Assembly (NCBI GenBank): GCA_016284355.1
Contig: JAEEOQ010000004.1
Span: 62,001 to 126,000 of the forward strand
Direction: 5' to 3'
DNA length: 64,000 bases
Source of the DNA: Lachnospiraceae bacterium
GTDB taxonomy: Bacteria > Bacillota > Clostridia > Lachnospirales > Lachnospiraceae
Positions 1 to 9,766 of the stretch are shown in pieces; position 1 is the first letter of the stretch, and each line of letters begins with the position of its first letter. The notes under the pieces were generated by a model. That model was not told the DNA's origin. It saw only the letters and a program-made list of their open reading frames with translations, and did no database searches. The position numbers and the translations under genes were made by a program.

Positions 1-150
1 CATTTTAAAGCAGAGAAATTTGACGTTAAAGCAAAACTTTATACAGATATAAAGACATTTTTAAATGTCTTAAATCTTAAAGAAATAACCGAAGAAGAAA
101 TGGAAATCCTTAAAAAAGAAAGGGAGTCAATGGAGTATTTCATTGTCTAG
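1..150 (+). CDS. C-terminal fragment of an unidentified CDS (start lies outside the window)
   Basis: Open frame 1 from base 1 (HFKAEKFDVKAKLYTDIKTFLNVLNLKEITEEEMEILKKERESMEYFIV) to TAG at 148-150. Confidence 0.6.
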   Translation, partial: HFKAEKFDVKAKLYTDIKTFLNVLNLKEITEEEMEILKKERESMEYFIV

Positions 151-162
151 TAAAACTTTTGT

Positions 163-1140
163 ATGAAAGAATTCACTGTTTCAAAAAAGGAGGCCGGTAC
201 CAGATTTGACAAATATCTTTTAAAGATACTTAAGAATTGCGGTAGCGGCCTTATTTATAAGAGTCTTAGAAAAAAGAACATAACTTTAAACGATAAAAAA
301 GCTGACGGCAAAGAAAGTCTGTCTGAAGGAGATATAATAAAGATCTTCTTTTCAGATGAGACCTTTGAAAAATTCAGCAATGGTAACGATTTAAATTCGG
401 ATAGATCAGACGAAAGCCTAAAAATGCCAAATGACTTTAAGGCCCCTGATACCATATACGAAGATAACGATGTGCTTATTTTAAACAAGCCTGTAGGTGT
501 TCTTTCTCAAAAAGCAAAGGCTGATGATTATACCATTACCGAGTGGCTTTATGAGCGGGTTGGTATGTCCGGTACATTTAAGCCTGCTGTATGTAACAGG
601 CTTGACCGTAATACTAGCGGTATTATATTTGCAGGCAAATCCATAGCAGGCCTTCAGATGCTTTCAGACTGCCTTAAAAGCAGAAAAGTACACAAATACT
701 ACATAACTGTTGTCTGCGGCAAAGTAACAAAAAAAGAGTGTATAGAAGGCTATCTTCTAAAAAAAGAAGCACATAACACGGTAGAGATATATAAAGAAAA
801 TGTGCCGGGTTCCTCTTTTATTAAGACCGAATACGAACCGCTTTGTACAAATGACGAATATACCTTGCTTAAAGTAAATCTTATCACAGGAAAATCGCAT
901 CAGATAAGAGCCCACCTTGCAAGTATAGGTCACCCTATAATCGGTGACGGCAAGTACGGACTACGCTCTGTTAATGAAAAATTCAGAAAAAAAGGGCTTA
1001 CCTCTCAGCTTTTACATGCGTATGAAACTGTATTTGATAAAGATGATGATTTAATCGAGTTATCCGGAAAAAACTTTAAGGCGCCGCTTCCTGCCTTGTT
1101 TAACGATATTATAAAGAATTTATTTAACTATAATCTGTAA
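163..1140 (+). CDS. RluA/RluD-family pseudouridine synthase
   Basis: S4-like N-terminus; catalytic-region motif CNRLDRNTSGI; TGKSHQIRAHLASIGHPIIGDGKYG. Confidence 0.92.
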   Translation: MKEFTVSKKEAGTRFDKYLLKILKNCGSGLIYKSLRKKNITLNDKKADGKESLSEGDIIKIFFSDETFEKFSNGNDLNSDRSDESLKMPNDFKAPDTIYEDNDVLILNKPVGVLSQKAKADDYTITEWLYERVGMSGTFKPAVCNRLDRNTSGIIFAGKSIAGLQMLSDCLKSRKVHKYYITVVCGKVTKKECIEGYLLKKEAHNTVEIYKENVPGSSFIKTEYEPLCTNDEYTLLKVNLITGKSHQIRAHLASIGHPIIGDGKYGLRSVNEKFRKKGLTSQLLHAYETVFDKDDDLIELSGKNFKAPLPALFNDIIKNLFNYNL

Positions 1141-1150
1141 GGGTGATAAT

Positions 1151-1681
1151 ATGCCATCTTGGAATTCAAGAGGTCTTCGGGGTTCGGCCCTTGAAGAGCT
1201 TATTAACAGGTCAAATGAAAAATATCTTGAAAAGGGTCTTGCTTGTATACAAAAGATCCCTACTCCCATTACGCCAATTAAGATAAATCCATCAAACAAA
1301 CAGATCACCCTTGCATATTTTGATAAAAAATCAACCGTTGATTATATAGGTGTTGTGCAGGGGGTTCCTGTATGTTTTGATGCAAAGGAATGCGTACCCG
1401 ATACCTTTGCCCTTGCCAACATTCATGAGCACCAGATTGAATTTATGAAAACATTTGAAAAACAGGATGGCATCGCTTTTTTACTTATCCATTTTGTTAA
1501 CCGTGATAAGCTCTATTTTATGCCTTTTTCAGAGGTAAATAAATTCTGGGAAAGAGCCAAAGAGGGCGGCAGAAAAAGCTTCAGATACGATGAACTTGAC
1601 GAAGGCTTTGAGGTGCTTTCATCTGAAGGCGTGCCTGTTCATTACCTTGAAGCATTGCGAATGTATCTTGAGCGCCAATAA
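1151..1681 (+). CDS. recU: Holliday junction resolvase RecU
   Basis: N-terminal NSRGLRGSALEELINRSNEKY; FDAKEC...HQIEFMKTFEKQDGIAFLLIHF typical of RecU. Confidence 0.9.
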   Translation: MPSWNSRGLRGSALEELINRSNEKYLEKGLACIQKIPTPITPIKINPSNKQITLAYFDKKSTVDYIGVVQGVPVCFDAKECVPDTFALANIHEHQIEFMKTFEKQDGIAFLLIHFVNRDKLYFMPFSEVNKFWERAKEGGRKSFRYDELDEGFEVLSSEGVPVHYLEALRMYLERQ

Positions 1682-1707
1682 TTTTCGATTGATTTTGTAA
1701 TTTTTTC

Positions 1708-1736
1708 TTGACATTCTGTCTGATATTATATAATAT
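1708..1736 (+). promoter_or_regulatory. Putative sigma-A promoter for the his operon
   Basis: TTGACA at 1708-1713, AT-rich TATAAT (1729-1734) / TAATAT (1731-1736). Confidence 0.55.
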
Positions 1737-1817
1737 AAATCCATTCAATTTATCTTAGTAGCATGATAGCATATTAGCAGAGTAAAGTGCTAAAGTGGCC
1801 GGAAGGGAGAATTAAAT

Positions 1818-3017
1818 ATGGGAAAATCATTACTTCATACTCCTGAAGGAGTAAGAGATATATACGGTTCCGAGTGCAAGGCTAAACAGTTTGTAACCGA
1901 TAAGATACTGCGTCGTATGCAGCTTAGCGGTTATGAACTTATTGAGACCCCGGGCTTTGAATATTTTGATATTTTCAGAAAAGAGCGAGGTACTGTAGAT
2001 CCAAAGCTTATGTACAGATTTTTTGACAGAGACGGCGAGACACTTGTTATAAGACCTGACGTTACTCCATCTATAGCTAGATGCGCTGCAAAGTATTACA
2101 AGAACGAGACTATGCCTTTAAGGTTTTGCTATAAGTCAAACACCTATATAAACAGCGGTGTTTATCAGGGCAAGTTAAAAGAAACTACGCAGATGGGTAT
2201 AGAGCTTATAAATGACAACAGTGTTTACTCCGATGCAGAAGTTCTGGTTTGCGCCATTTCATCTCTTCTTGATGCAGGTCTTTTGGAATTTCAGCTTGAA
2301 GTCGGTAATGCTGCTTTTTTTGATGAACTTATAAAAGATCTTGATCTTGATGCAGATACATTAACAAAACTTCGAGGATTTATAGAAGAAAAATTTGGAT
2401 ACGGAGTAGAGGCACTGCTTGAAAAGTATGATAACATTCCTGAAGAAACAAAGACTATCCTTAGCAAGCTTTCAGATTCTTTTGGTTCTATAAAGCAGCT
2501 TAAAGAAAGCGAAGCCATAAAGCTTTCACTTAAAAACAGGAAGGTTAAAAAAGCTTTTGACAGACTTGTGGCCCTTGATAAAGTTCTTGCAGGTTACGGG
2601 CTAGACGGATATGTTACCTACGATCTTTCCATGCTTGGAAAACTCGGTTATTATACAGGTATCATTTTTAGAGGATACACCTATGGTACCGGAGAGCAAA
2701 TATTATCAGGCGGCAGATACGATAATCTTGTATCTCAGTTTGGACTTGATGCACCGGCAGTCGGTATGTCAATTACCGTAGATTATCTTATGGCGGCCCT
2801 TTCCCGTCAGAAAAAGGAGATTTCTCCAAGAGAGGAAAAGATACTTATTATAGCTTCCGAGAAAAATGTAAAAGAAGCTTATAAGAAAACCTCAGAATAC
2901 AGATTTAAGGGCATAAATACAACGTTACAGGTAACAAACAAACCTGTTTCTACCGAAGAACTTGAAAACTATATGGATAAGTTTTCATTTACAAAAGCGG
3001 AGGTAATGTATGAATAA
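1818..3017 (+). CDS. hisZ: ATP phosphoribosyltransferase regulatory subunit HisZ
   Basis: HisRS-like: [27 protein letters not shown]; paired with short-form hisG. Confidence 0.93.
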   Translation: MGKSLLHTPEGVRDIYGSECKAKQFVTDKILRRMQLSGYELIETPGFEYFDIFRKERGTVDPKLMYRFFDRDGETLVIRPDVTPSIARCAAKYYKNETMPLRFCYKSNTYINSGVYQGKLKETTQMGIELINDNSVYSDAEVLVCAISSLLDAGLLEFQLEVGNAAFFDELIKDLDLDADTLTKLRGFIEEKFGYGVEALLEKYDNIPEETKTILSKLSDSFGSIKQLKESEAIKLSLKNRKVKKAFDRLVALDKVLAGYGLDGYVTYDLSMLGKLGYYTGIIFRGYTYGTGEQILSGGRYDNLVSQFGLDAPAVGMSITVDYLMAALSRQKKEISPREEKILIIASEKNVKEAYKKTSEYRFKGINTTLQVTNKPVSTEELENYMDKFSFTKAEVMYE

Positions 3018-3675
3018 AGAAAATATGAGATATATTACCATAGCTCTTGCAAAGGGCAGACTTGCAGGAAAGACAATGGAAGTATTTAACAGGCTTGGTA
3101 TTAACTGCAACGAGATGAACGACAAGAGCACAAGAAAACTTATATTTGTTAATGAGGAATATAAGCTGAAGTTTTTCCTTGCAAAGGCAAATGATGTACC
3201 GACTTATGTAGAGTACGGTGCAGCTGACATTGGCTTTGTGGGTAAAGATACCATCGCAGAAGAAGGAAGAAAGCTGTACGAGGTCCTTGATCTTGGCTTT
3301 GGTAAATGTGATTTTTGCGTAGCTGGGCCGCCTGAAGCAGGGGCGCTTCTTGAAAAGGGAGAACTTATAAGAGTAGCCACAAAGTACCCGAATATAGCAA
3401 AAAAATATTTTTACGATGAAAAGCATCAGACAGTTGAGATAATCAAACTTAACGGTTCAATTGAGCTTGCTCCCATAGTTGGGCTTTCCGAAGTTATTGC
3501 AGATATAGTTGAAACCGGTGCAACCCTTCGCGAAAACGGCCTTGTGGTACTTGAAAAGATCATGCCTTTATCTGCAAGAATGATCGTAAATCAGGTCAGC
3601 ATGAAAATGGAAAAAGAGAGGATAACTAAATTAATACAGGAAATCAAGGGGGTAATTGAAAATGAGAACGCTTAA
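3010..3675 (+). CDS. hisG: ATP phosphoribosyltransferase catalytic subunit (short form)
   Basis: [29 protein letters not shown]; 221 aa short form needing HisZ. Confidence 0.95.
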   Translation: MNKENMRYITIALAKGRLAGKTMEVFNRLGINCNEMNDKSTRKLIFVNEEYKLKFFLAKANDVPTYVEYGAADIGFVGKDTIAEEGRKLYEVLDLGFGKCDFCVAGPPEAGALLEKGELIRVATKYPNIAKKYFYDEKHQTVEIIKLNGSIELAPIVGLSEVIADIVETGATLRENGLVVLEKIMPLSARMIVNQVSMKMEKERITKLIQEIKGVIENENA

Positions 3676-4954
3676 ACTTACTGAAGAAACAAAAAACAAC
3701 ATACTTGAAAATCTTTTAAAAAGAAGTCCTAACCAGTACAGAGAGTATGAAGACAGAGTTAACGAAATCCTTGCAAATGTCAGAGAAAACGGCGATAAGG
3801 CAGTGTTTGAATATACTTTAAAGTTTGATAAGGCAGATCTTAACAAAGACAACTTAAAGGTAACCAAAGCTGAGATAGAGGAAGCCTATACAAAAGTAGA
3901 TGAAAAACTCATTGATGTAATAAGAAAAGCCATTGCAAACATAAGAGATTATCACGCAAAACAAAAGCAGTACAGCTGGTTTGATTCAAAGGATAACGGA
4001 ACGATCCTTGGCCAGAAGGTTACGCCGCTTGAGTCTGTAGGAGTATACGTTCCCGGCGGCACAGCTGCATATCCTTCAAGCGTACTTATGAACGTACTTC
4101 CGGCAAAAGTTGCAGGTGTTAAAAACATCTATATGACAACCCCTTGCGGAGCTGACGGAAAGGTTTATCCCGTTACACTTGTAGCCGCAAATGAGGCAGG
4201 AGTAGATACCATTTACAAGATCGGCGGAGCGCAGGCTATAGCAGCTCTTGCCTACGGAACAGAGTCTGTTAAAAAAGTAGATAAGATCTGCGGCCCGGGA
4301 AATATCTATGTTGCTCTTGCAAAAAAGGCTGTATACGGCTTTGTAAGTATCGATTCAATTGCAGGGCCTTCTGAGATAATGGTTCTTGCAGATGAGAGCG
4401 CAACTCCAAAGTATGTGGCTGCGGACCTTTTAAGCCAGGCAGAGCATGACCCTCTTGCCTCAGCTATTCTTGTTACCACAAGCGAAAAGCTTGCGGGCGA
4501 AGTATCTGAGTGGGTAGATAAATTTACAAAAGAGCTTTCAAGAAAAGATATAATAGAAAAATCTCTTGAAAATTACGGTTATATCCTTGTTGCAGATAAT
4601 ATGGAAGATGCTGTAAATACAGTTAACGATATAGCAGTCGAGCACCTTGAGATCATCACAAAGAATCCTTTTGACACCATGACAAGAGTTAAAAATGCAG
4701 GAGCTATTTTCCTTGGTGAGTATTCAAGCGAGCCTCTTGGAGACTATTTTGCAGGTCCTAACCACATATTACCTACAAACGGAACGGCAAAATTCTTTTC
4801 ACCGCTTTCTGTAGATGATTTTATTAAAAAATCAAGTATTATATCTTATTCAAGAGAAGCACTTGAAAAAGACTATAAAGACATAGTATACTTTGCTAAA
4901 GCGGAAGGTCTAACGGCACACGCAAATTCCATTAGTGTAAGGTTTGAAGACTAA
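3662..4954 (+). CDS. hisD: Histidinol dehydrogenase
   Basis: [53 protein letters not shown] track begins at TTG 3656; ATG at 3662 is likelier. Confidence 0.95.
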   Translation: MRTLKLTEETKNNILENLLKRSPNQYREYEDRVNEILANVRENGDKAVFEYTLKFDKADLNKDNLKVTKAEIEEAYTKVDEKLIDVIRKAIANIRDYHAKQKQYSWFDSKDNGTILGQKVTPLESVGVYVPGGTAAYPSSVLMNVLPAKVAGVKNIYMTTPCGADGKVYPVTLVAANEAGVDTIYKIGGAQAIAALAYGTESVKKVDKICGPGNIYVALAKKAVYGFVSIDSIAGPSEIMVLADESATPKYVAADLLSQAEHDPLASAILVTTSEKLAGEVSEWVDKFTKELSRKDIIEKSLENYGYILVADNMEDAVNTVNDIAVEHLEIITKNPFDTMTRVKNAGAIFLGEYSSEPLGDYFAGPNHILPTNGTAKFFSPLSVDDFIKKSSIISYSREALEKDYKDIVYFAKAEGLTAHANSISVRFED

Positions 4955-4977
4955 AGTCTTTAAGGGGAGATTTTAAT

Positions 4978-5571
4978 ATGAGAGAAGCAACAATTAACAG
5001 AAAGACAAAAGAAACCGATATCACACTGTCGCTTGATCTTGACGGTAAGGGTATATCTGAGATCGATACAGGTATCGGATTTCTTGACCATATGCTGACA
5101 GGCTTTGCAAAGCATTCTTTTATCGACCTTAAAGTAAAATGCAAAGGAGACCTTAATGTAGACGGTCACCACACTACAGAAGATATCGGTATCTGTCTTG
5201 GAGCTGCTCTTAAGCAGGCCATAGGAGACAAGGCAGGCATAAACAGATACGGTTATTTCATTATGCCTATGGACGATGCTCTTATCCTTTCTTCTGTAGA
5301 CCTTTGCGACAGACCTTATTTTAATTACGATCTTAAGATACCTTCTTACAAAGTGGGAGACCTTGAAACAGAGCTTGTAAGAGAATTCTTTTATGCTGTT
5401 AGCTACAGCGGCGGCATGAACTTACATTTAAAGCAGCTTGACGGTATCAATTCGCATCACATTATCGAAGCTGCGTTTAAAGCTTTTGCCAAAGCCATAA
5501 GCCAGGCAGTTTCCCTAAACCCAAAAGTAGAAGGCACACTTTCATCTAAAGGCTCGCTAAATATGCTTTAA
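4978..5571 (+). CDS. hisB: Imidazoleglycerol-phosphate dehydratase
   Basis: [36 protein letters not shown]. Confidence 0.96.
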   Translation: MREATINRKTKETDITLSLDLDGKGISEIDTGIGFLDHMLTGFAKHSFIDLKVKCKGDLNVDGHHTTEDIGICLGAALKQAIGDKAGINRYGYFIMPMDDALILSSVDLCDRPYFNYDLKIPSYKVGDLETELVREFFYAVSYSGGMNLHLKQLDGINSHHIIEAAFKAFAKAISQAVSLNPKVEGTLSSKGSLNML

Positions 5572-5588
5572 CAGGAGGATGTTTCAAA

Positions 5589-6851
5589 ATGAAAAAATGT
5601 ATCTATGCCGATATAAACGCAGTTGCCATCAAAGAGGCTTCGTTAAAGGAACTTGTAAATACTTATATTGAAAATGGCATTGACGGTTTTTATATCTATG
5701 ATTTTGCTTCCGTAGGAGATGAAAAAGAAAAATTCATCTATATGGTAAGAGATGTTATGGAAAATGTGAGACTTCCGTTTTTTATCGGAATAAACGTTGA
5801 TCATTTTGAAGATATCAAAAAGGCTTTATACACAGGTGCAAAGACTGTATTTGTGAGATACAGAGAAAACAAAGTTGCCATAAATGCCGGTTTTATGAGG
5901 TTTGGTGCTGAAAAGATCGGCCTTGAGCTAAACTATGCCAAAGATGAGTGCAGCGAGGAATCCTTAAATCTTATTGCAGAGACCGGATTTAAAAAACTTA
6001 TGATAAAACATATCGAACTTATCGATAAGGTTAAAATAAGATTGAATAATTCAGACAGATTTGATATCATCATTAGAGATTCCCTTGTAAGAAACGATCT
6101 TACCGACCTTCTTTCAATGTCTTCCGTTAGGGGCGTAGCTACCAACTTTTACGATGGCAAGAACCTTTCGGAAGTTAAGAGTTCACTTAAAGAAATGGGT
6201 TTTGAAACAAACGCAGTATCAAGCGCGGTTCCATTTTCTAATCTTAAGACAAACGATGCAGGCCTTATTCCCGTTATAGTTCAGGATGCTAAAAACGATG
6301 AAGTTTTGATGCTTGCATATATGAATGAAGAGTCTTATAATAAGACGGTGGAAACGGGACTTATGCATTATTACAGCAGGAGTCGTAAAAGCCTTTGGCT
6401 TAAAGGAGAGACCAGCGGTCATTTTCAGCATGTAAAAGAGCTCTTTATAGACTGCGATAATGACACCATTCTTGCAAAAGTAGACCAGGTCGGAGCTGCC
6501 TGCCACACAGGCAACAGGTCCTGTTTTTACAGAGGGATTTCAGGCAATGAAGATGCAGGCGTAAATACCGAATCGCTTTCAATTCTTAAAGAAGTGTATG
6601 ATACCATTGCAGACAGAAAATTAAATCCTAAGGAAGGCTCTTATACCAATTATCTTTTTGAAAAGGGTATAGACAAGATACTTAAAAAATGCGGAGAAGA
6701 ATCTACAGAGATCGTTATTGCCGCAAAGAATCCTAACCAGATCGAGCTTAAGTATGAGATAGCAGACTACTTATATCATCTTATGGTCCTTATGGTTGAG
6801 ACAGGCCTTTCCTGGGAAGAGATAATGGAAGAACTTTCAAACAGGCATTGA
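5589..6851 (+). CDS. hisIE: Phosphoribosyl-AMP cyclohydrolase / phosphoribosyl-ATP pyrophosphatase with an N-terminal HisA/HisF-like domain
   Basis: His[10 protein letters not shown]...[19 protein letters not shown]...[10 protein letters not shown]; His[23 protein letters not shown]...[14 protein letters not shown]; ~215 aa N-terminal TIM-barrel-like domain. Confidence 0.9.
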   Translation: MKKCIYADINAVAIKEASLKELVNTYIENGIDGFYIYDFASVGDEKEKFIYMVRDVMENVRLPFFIGINVDHFEDIKKALYTGAKTVFVRYRENKVAINAGFMRFGAEKIGLELNYAKDECSEESLNLIAETGFKKLMIKHIELIDKVKIRLNNSDRFDIIIRDSLVRNDLTDLLSMSSVRGVATNFYDGKNLSEVKSSLKEMGFETNAVSSAVPFSNLKTNDAGLIPVIVQDAKNDEVLMLAYMNEESYNKTVETGLMHYYSRSRKSLWLKGETSGHFQHVKELFIDCDNDTILAKVDQVGAACHTGNRSCFYRGISGNEDAGVNTESLSILKEVYDTIADRKLNPKEGSYTNYLFEKGIDKILKKCGEESTEIVIAAKNPNQIELKYEIADYLYHLMVLMVETGLSWEEIMEELSNRH

Positions 6852-6869
6852 TTTATACGGAGGTTATTT

Positions 6870-7001
6870 ATGAGTGAATTTTGGATTCAAGTAGGATTAA
6901 AAGCAGTCAGATTTATTGCATCAGCCGGCGTTTTTACCCTTGCTATCGTGCTTGGTAAGATTGCTGCAGAGCACAAGAAGAAAAAAGAAAGTAATATTTA
7001 G
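6870..7001 (+). CDS. 43-aa predicted single-pass membrane microprotein (MSEFWIQVGLKAVRFIASAGVFTLAIVLGKIAAEHKKKKESNI)
   Basis: Intact ATG-TAG frame, RBS CGGAGG upstream, hydrophobic core and Lys-rich tail, fills the hisIE-alaS gap; below the 60-aa ORF cut-off. Confidence 0.65.
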   Translation: MSEFWIQVGLKAVRFIASAGVFTLAIVLGKIAAEHKKKKESNI

Positions 7002-7013
7002 GAGGCACTTGTT

Positions 7014-9668
7014 TTGAAACCGTACGGAGTAAATGAACTTAGAAAGATGTATCTTGAGTATTTTGAGAAGAAGAATGGTCATCTTTGCATGAACAGCTTT
7101 TCGCTTGTTCCGCATAACGATAACTCTCTTCTTCTTATTAATGCCGGAATGGCCCCATTAAAGCCATATTTTACCGGCCAGGAGATACCGCCGAGAAAAC
7201 GTGTTACCACTTGCCAGAAGTGTATCAGAACCGGAGATATTGAAAATGTTGGTAAGACAGCACGTCATCTCACATTTTTTGAGATGCTCGGCAACTTTTC
7301 TTTCGGTGATTATTTTAAAGAAGAGGCTATTACCTGGAGCTGGGAGTTCCTTACAGAGGTAGTTGGAATGGACCCTGAAAGGTTATATCCTTCCATTTAC
7401 TCTGAGGATGACGAAGCATTTGAGATATGGAATAAAAAGATCGGCGTTCCTGCTGAAAAGATCACAAGATTTTACCGTGATGAGAACGGCGATTGCGACA
7501 ACTTCTGGGAGCATGGCGCAGGTCCTTGCGGTCCTTGTTCCGAGATCTATTATGACAGAGGCGAAAAATACGGTTGCGGAAAGCCAACCTGTAAGGTAGG
7601 CTGTGACTGCGACAGATATATGGAAGTCTGGAACAACGTATTTACCCAGTTTGAGTCAGACGGACACCACAACTATACTACATTAAAACAGAAGAACATC
7701 GATACTGGTATGGGTCTTGAAAGACTTGCCGTAGTTGTACAGGATGTAGATACAGTATTTGATATCGATACCATGAAAGCTATCCGCGATCATGTATGTA
7801 AGCTTGCAAATACTGAGTACGAAACAGACGAGAAAAAAGATGTTTCCATAAGACTTATTACAGATCACATCCGTTCAGTTACCTTTATGACAAGTGACGG
7901 TATCCTTCCTTCAAACGAAGGCAGAGGATATGTTCTTAGAAGACTCCTTAGAAGAGCTGCAAGACACGGAAGACTTCTTGGGATAAACGGTCTTTTCCTT
8001 GCAGAGCTTGCAGGTACCGTTATCAGAGAATCAGCTGACGGTTACCCTGAGTTACTTGAAAAGAAAGATTATATCCTTAAAGTCATCACTACAGAAGAAG
8101 AGAACTTCAACAAGACTATAGATCAGGGTCTTGCCATCCTTTCAAAGATGGAAGAAGATCTTAGCGCTAAAGGCGGTAAGGTTCTTAGCGGTGATGACGC
8201 ATTTAAGCTTTATGATACATACGGTTTCCCTATCGATCTTACAGAAGAGATCCTTCTTGAAAAGGGTTATACCGTAGATACAGAAGGCTTTGCAAAGGCT
8301 ATGGAAATTCAGAAGAAGAATGCCCGTGCCGCAAGAGCCGTAACCAACTATATGGGAGCAGATGCTACCGTATATGACAGCATTGATGTAAATATCACCA
8401 GCGAATTTGTTGGTTATACTGATAATGAGTGCGAGTCTGAAGTTCTTGTTCTTACTACAGAAACAGAGCTGACAGATGTTCTTGCAGAAGGTCAGACAGG
8501 TACCATCATTACAGCAAAGACTCCTTTCTATGCTACCATGGGCGGTCAGGAAGGTGATAAGGGTACTATTTCAAACGGAAACTTTGAGTTTGAAGTAAGT
8601 ACTACCTTAAAGCTTAAGGGCGGAAGAGTAGGCCATGTAGGTAAAGTCGTTAGCGGTATGGTTAAAAAGGGCGATACTGTTAAGCTTTCTATAGATACAG
8701 CAAACAGAACTGCTACAGCTAAAAACCACAGCGCAACCCATCTTCTTCAGGAAGCATTAAGAAGAGTACTTGGTTCTCATGTAGAGCAGCAGGGTTCATT
8801 TGTTAACGGCGAAAGACTCAGATTTGACTTCTCACATTTTGCAGCTATGACAGAAGATGAGATTGCCAAGGTTGAGAAGATCGTTAACGATCAGATAGCT
8901 GCAGGTTTAACCGTAGAGACCAAAGAGCTTCCTATAGAGGATGCTAAAAAGACCGGTGCAAAGGCTCTTTTTGGTGAGAAATACGGCGATGTGGTACGAG
9001 TTGTTTGTATGGATGAATTCAGTAAGGAATTCTGCGGCGGTACTCATGTAAAGAATACATCTGTTATCACATGCTTTAAGATACTTTCAGAAAGCGGTGT
9101 TGCAGCAGGTGTTCGCCGAATCGAAGCTATCACAGGCGACAACGTATTTGCTTATTACAAAGATATCGAAGAAAAATATATGGCTGCCGCTGCTGAAGCT
9201 AAGTGCGAGCCTGATAAACTTGCAGGCAAGATCGCTTCAATGCAGGCAGAGATCAAATCATTATCTTCAGAAAACGAAAGCCTTAAGACTAAACTTGCAA
9301 ATCAGTCTATGGGTGATGTAACAGATAAAGTAACTGAGATCAAGGGCGTTAAAGTTCTTGCAACTGCAGTACCTGATGTAGATATGAACGGACTTCGTAA
9401 TCTTGGCGATGAGATGAAGGCTAAGCTTGGCGAATGTATCGTTATCCTTGGTTCAAACAAAGACGGTAAGGTTAGCCTTCTTGCCATGGCTACAGATGAG
9501 GCCATGAAGGCAGGTGCTCACGCAGGCAACATCATTAAAGCCATTGCTCCTGTTGTAGGAGGTGGCGGTGGCGGCCGTCCAAATATGGCTCAGGCAGGCG
9601 GAAAATCACCTGAAAAACTTCAAGATGCCATAAATGAGTCTTTAAAAGTAATTGAGTCCATGTTATAA
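7014..9668 (+). CDS. alaS: Alanyl-tRNA synthetase (TTG start)
   Basis: NSFSLVPHNDNSLLLINAGMAPLKPYF; NHSATHLLQEALR; CGGTHV; SD AGGAGG upstream of TTG. Confidence 0.97.
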   Translation: MKPYGVNELRKMYLEYFEKKNGHLCMNSFSLVPHNDNSLLLINAGMAPLKPYFTGQEIPPRKRVTTCQKCIRTGDIENVGKTARHLTFFEMLGNFSFGDYFKEEAITWSWEFLTEVVGMDPERLYPSIYSEDDEAFEIWNKKIGVPAEKITRFYRDENGDCDNFWEHGAGPCGPCSEIYYDRGEKYGCGKPTCKVGCDCDRYMEVWNNVFTQFESDGHHNYTTLKQKNIDTGMGLERLAVVVQDVDTVFDIDTMKAIRDHVCKLANTEYETDEKKDVSIRLITDHIRSVTFMTSDGILPSNEGRGYVLRRLLRRAARHGRLLGINGLFLAELAGTVIRESADGYPELLEKKDYILKVITTEEENFNKTIDQGLAILSKMEEDLSAKGGKVLSGDDAFKLYDTYGFPIDLTEEILLEKGYTVDTEGFAKAMEIQKKNARAARAVTNYMGADATVYDSIDVNITSEFVGYTDNECESEVLVLTTETELTDVLAEGQTGTIITAKTPFYATMGGQEGDKGTISNGNFEFEVSTTLKLKGGRVGHVGKVVSGMVKKGDTVKLSIDTANRTATAKNHSATHLLQEALRRVLGSHVEQQGSFVNGERLRFDFSHFAAMTEDEIAKVEKIVNDQIAAGLTVETKELPIEDAKKTGAKALFGEKYGDVVRVVCMDEFSKEFCGGTHVKNTSVITCFKILSESGVAAGVRRIEAITGDNVFAYYKDIEEKYMAAAAEAKCEPDKLAGKIASMQAEIKSLSSENESLKTKLANQSMGDVTDKVTEIKGVKVLATAVPDVDMNGLRNLGDEMKAKLGECIVILGSNKDGKVSLLAMATDEAMKAGAHAGNIIKAIAPVVGGGGGGRPNMAQAGGKSPEKLQDAINESLKVIESML

Positions 9669-9682
9669 TTAAATACAGTAAA

Positions 9683-9720
9683 CAAAAGCCGATAAGCTGA
9701 TATGTTTATCGGTTTTGTTT
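9683..9720 (+). terminator. Rho-independent terminator after alaS
   Basis: AAAGCCGATAA...TTATCGGTTTTGTTT inverted repeat. Confidence 0.75.
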
Positions 9721-9766
9721 ATTATTTATGAATTTTCAAAAAATATAAATTTGAGGGTGTTTTATA

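Noticed and set aside
1681-1817. T-box riboswitch upstream of the his operon
   Set aside because: No T-box core (AGGGTGGNACCGCG-like) and no leader terminator in the ~100 nt available
2989-3426. 145-aa minus-strand ORF
   Set aside because: Antisense to hisG; no recognisable family or RBS
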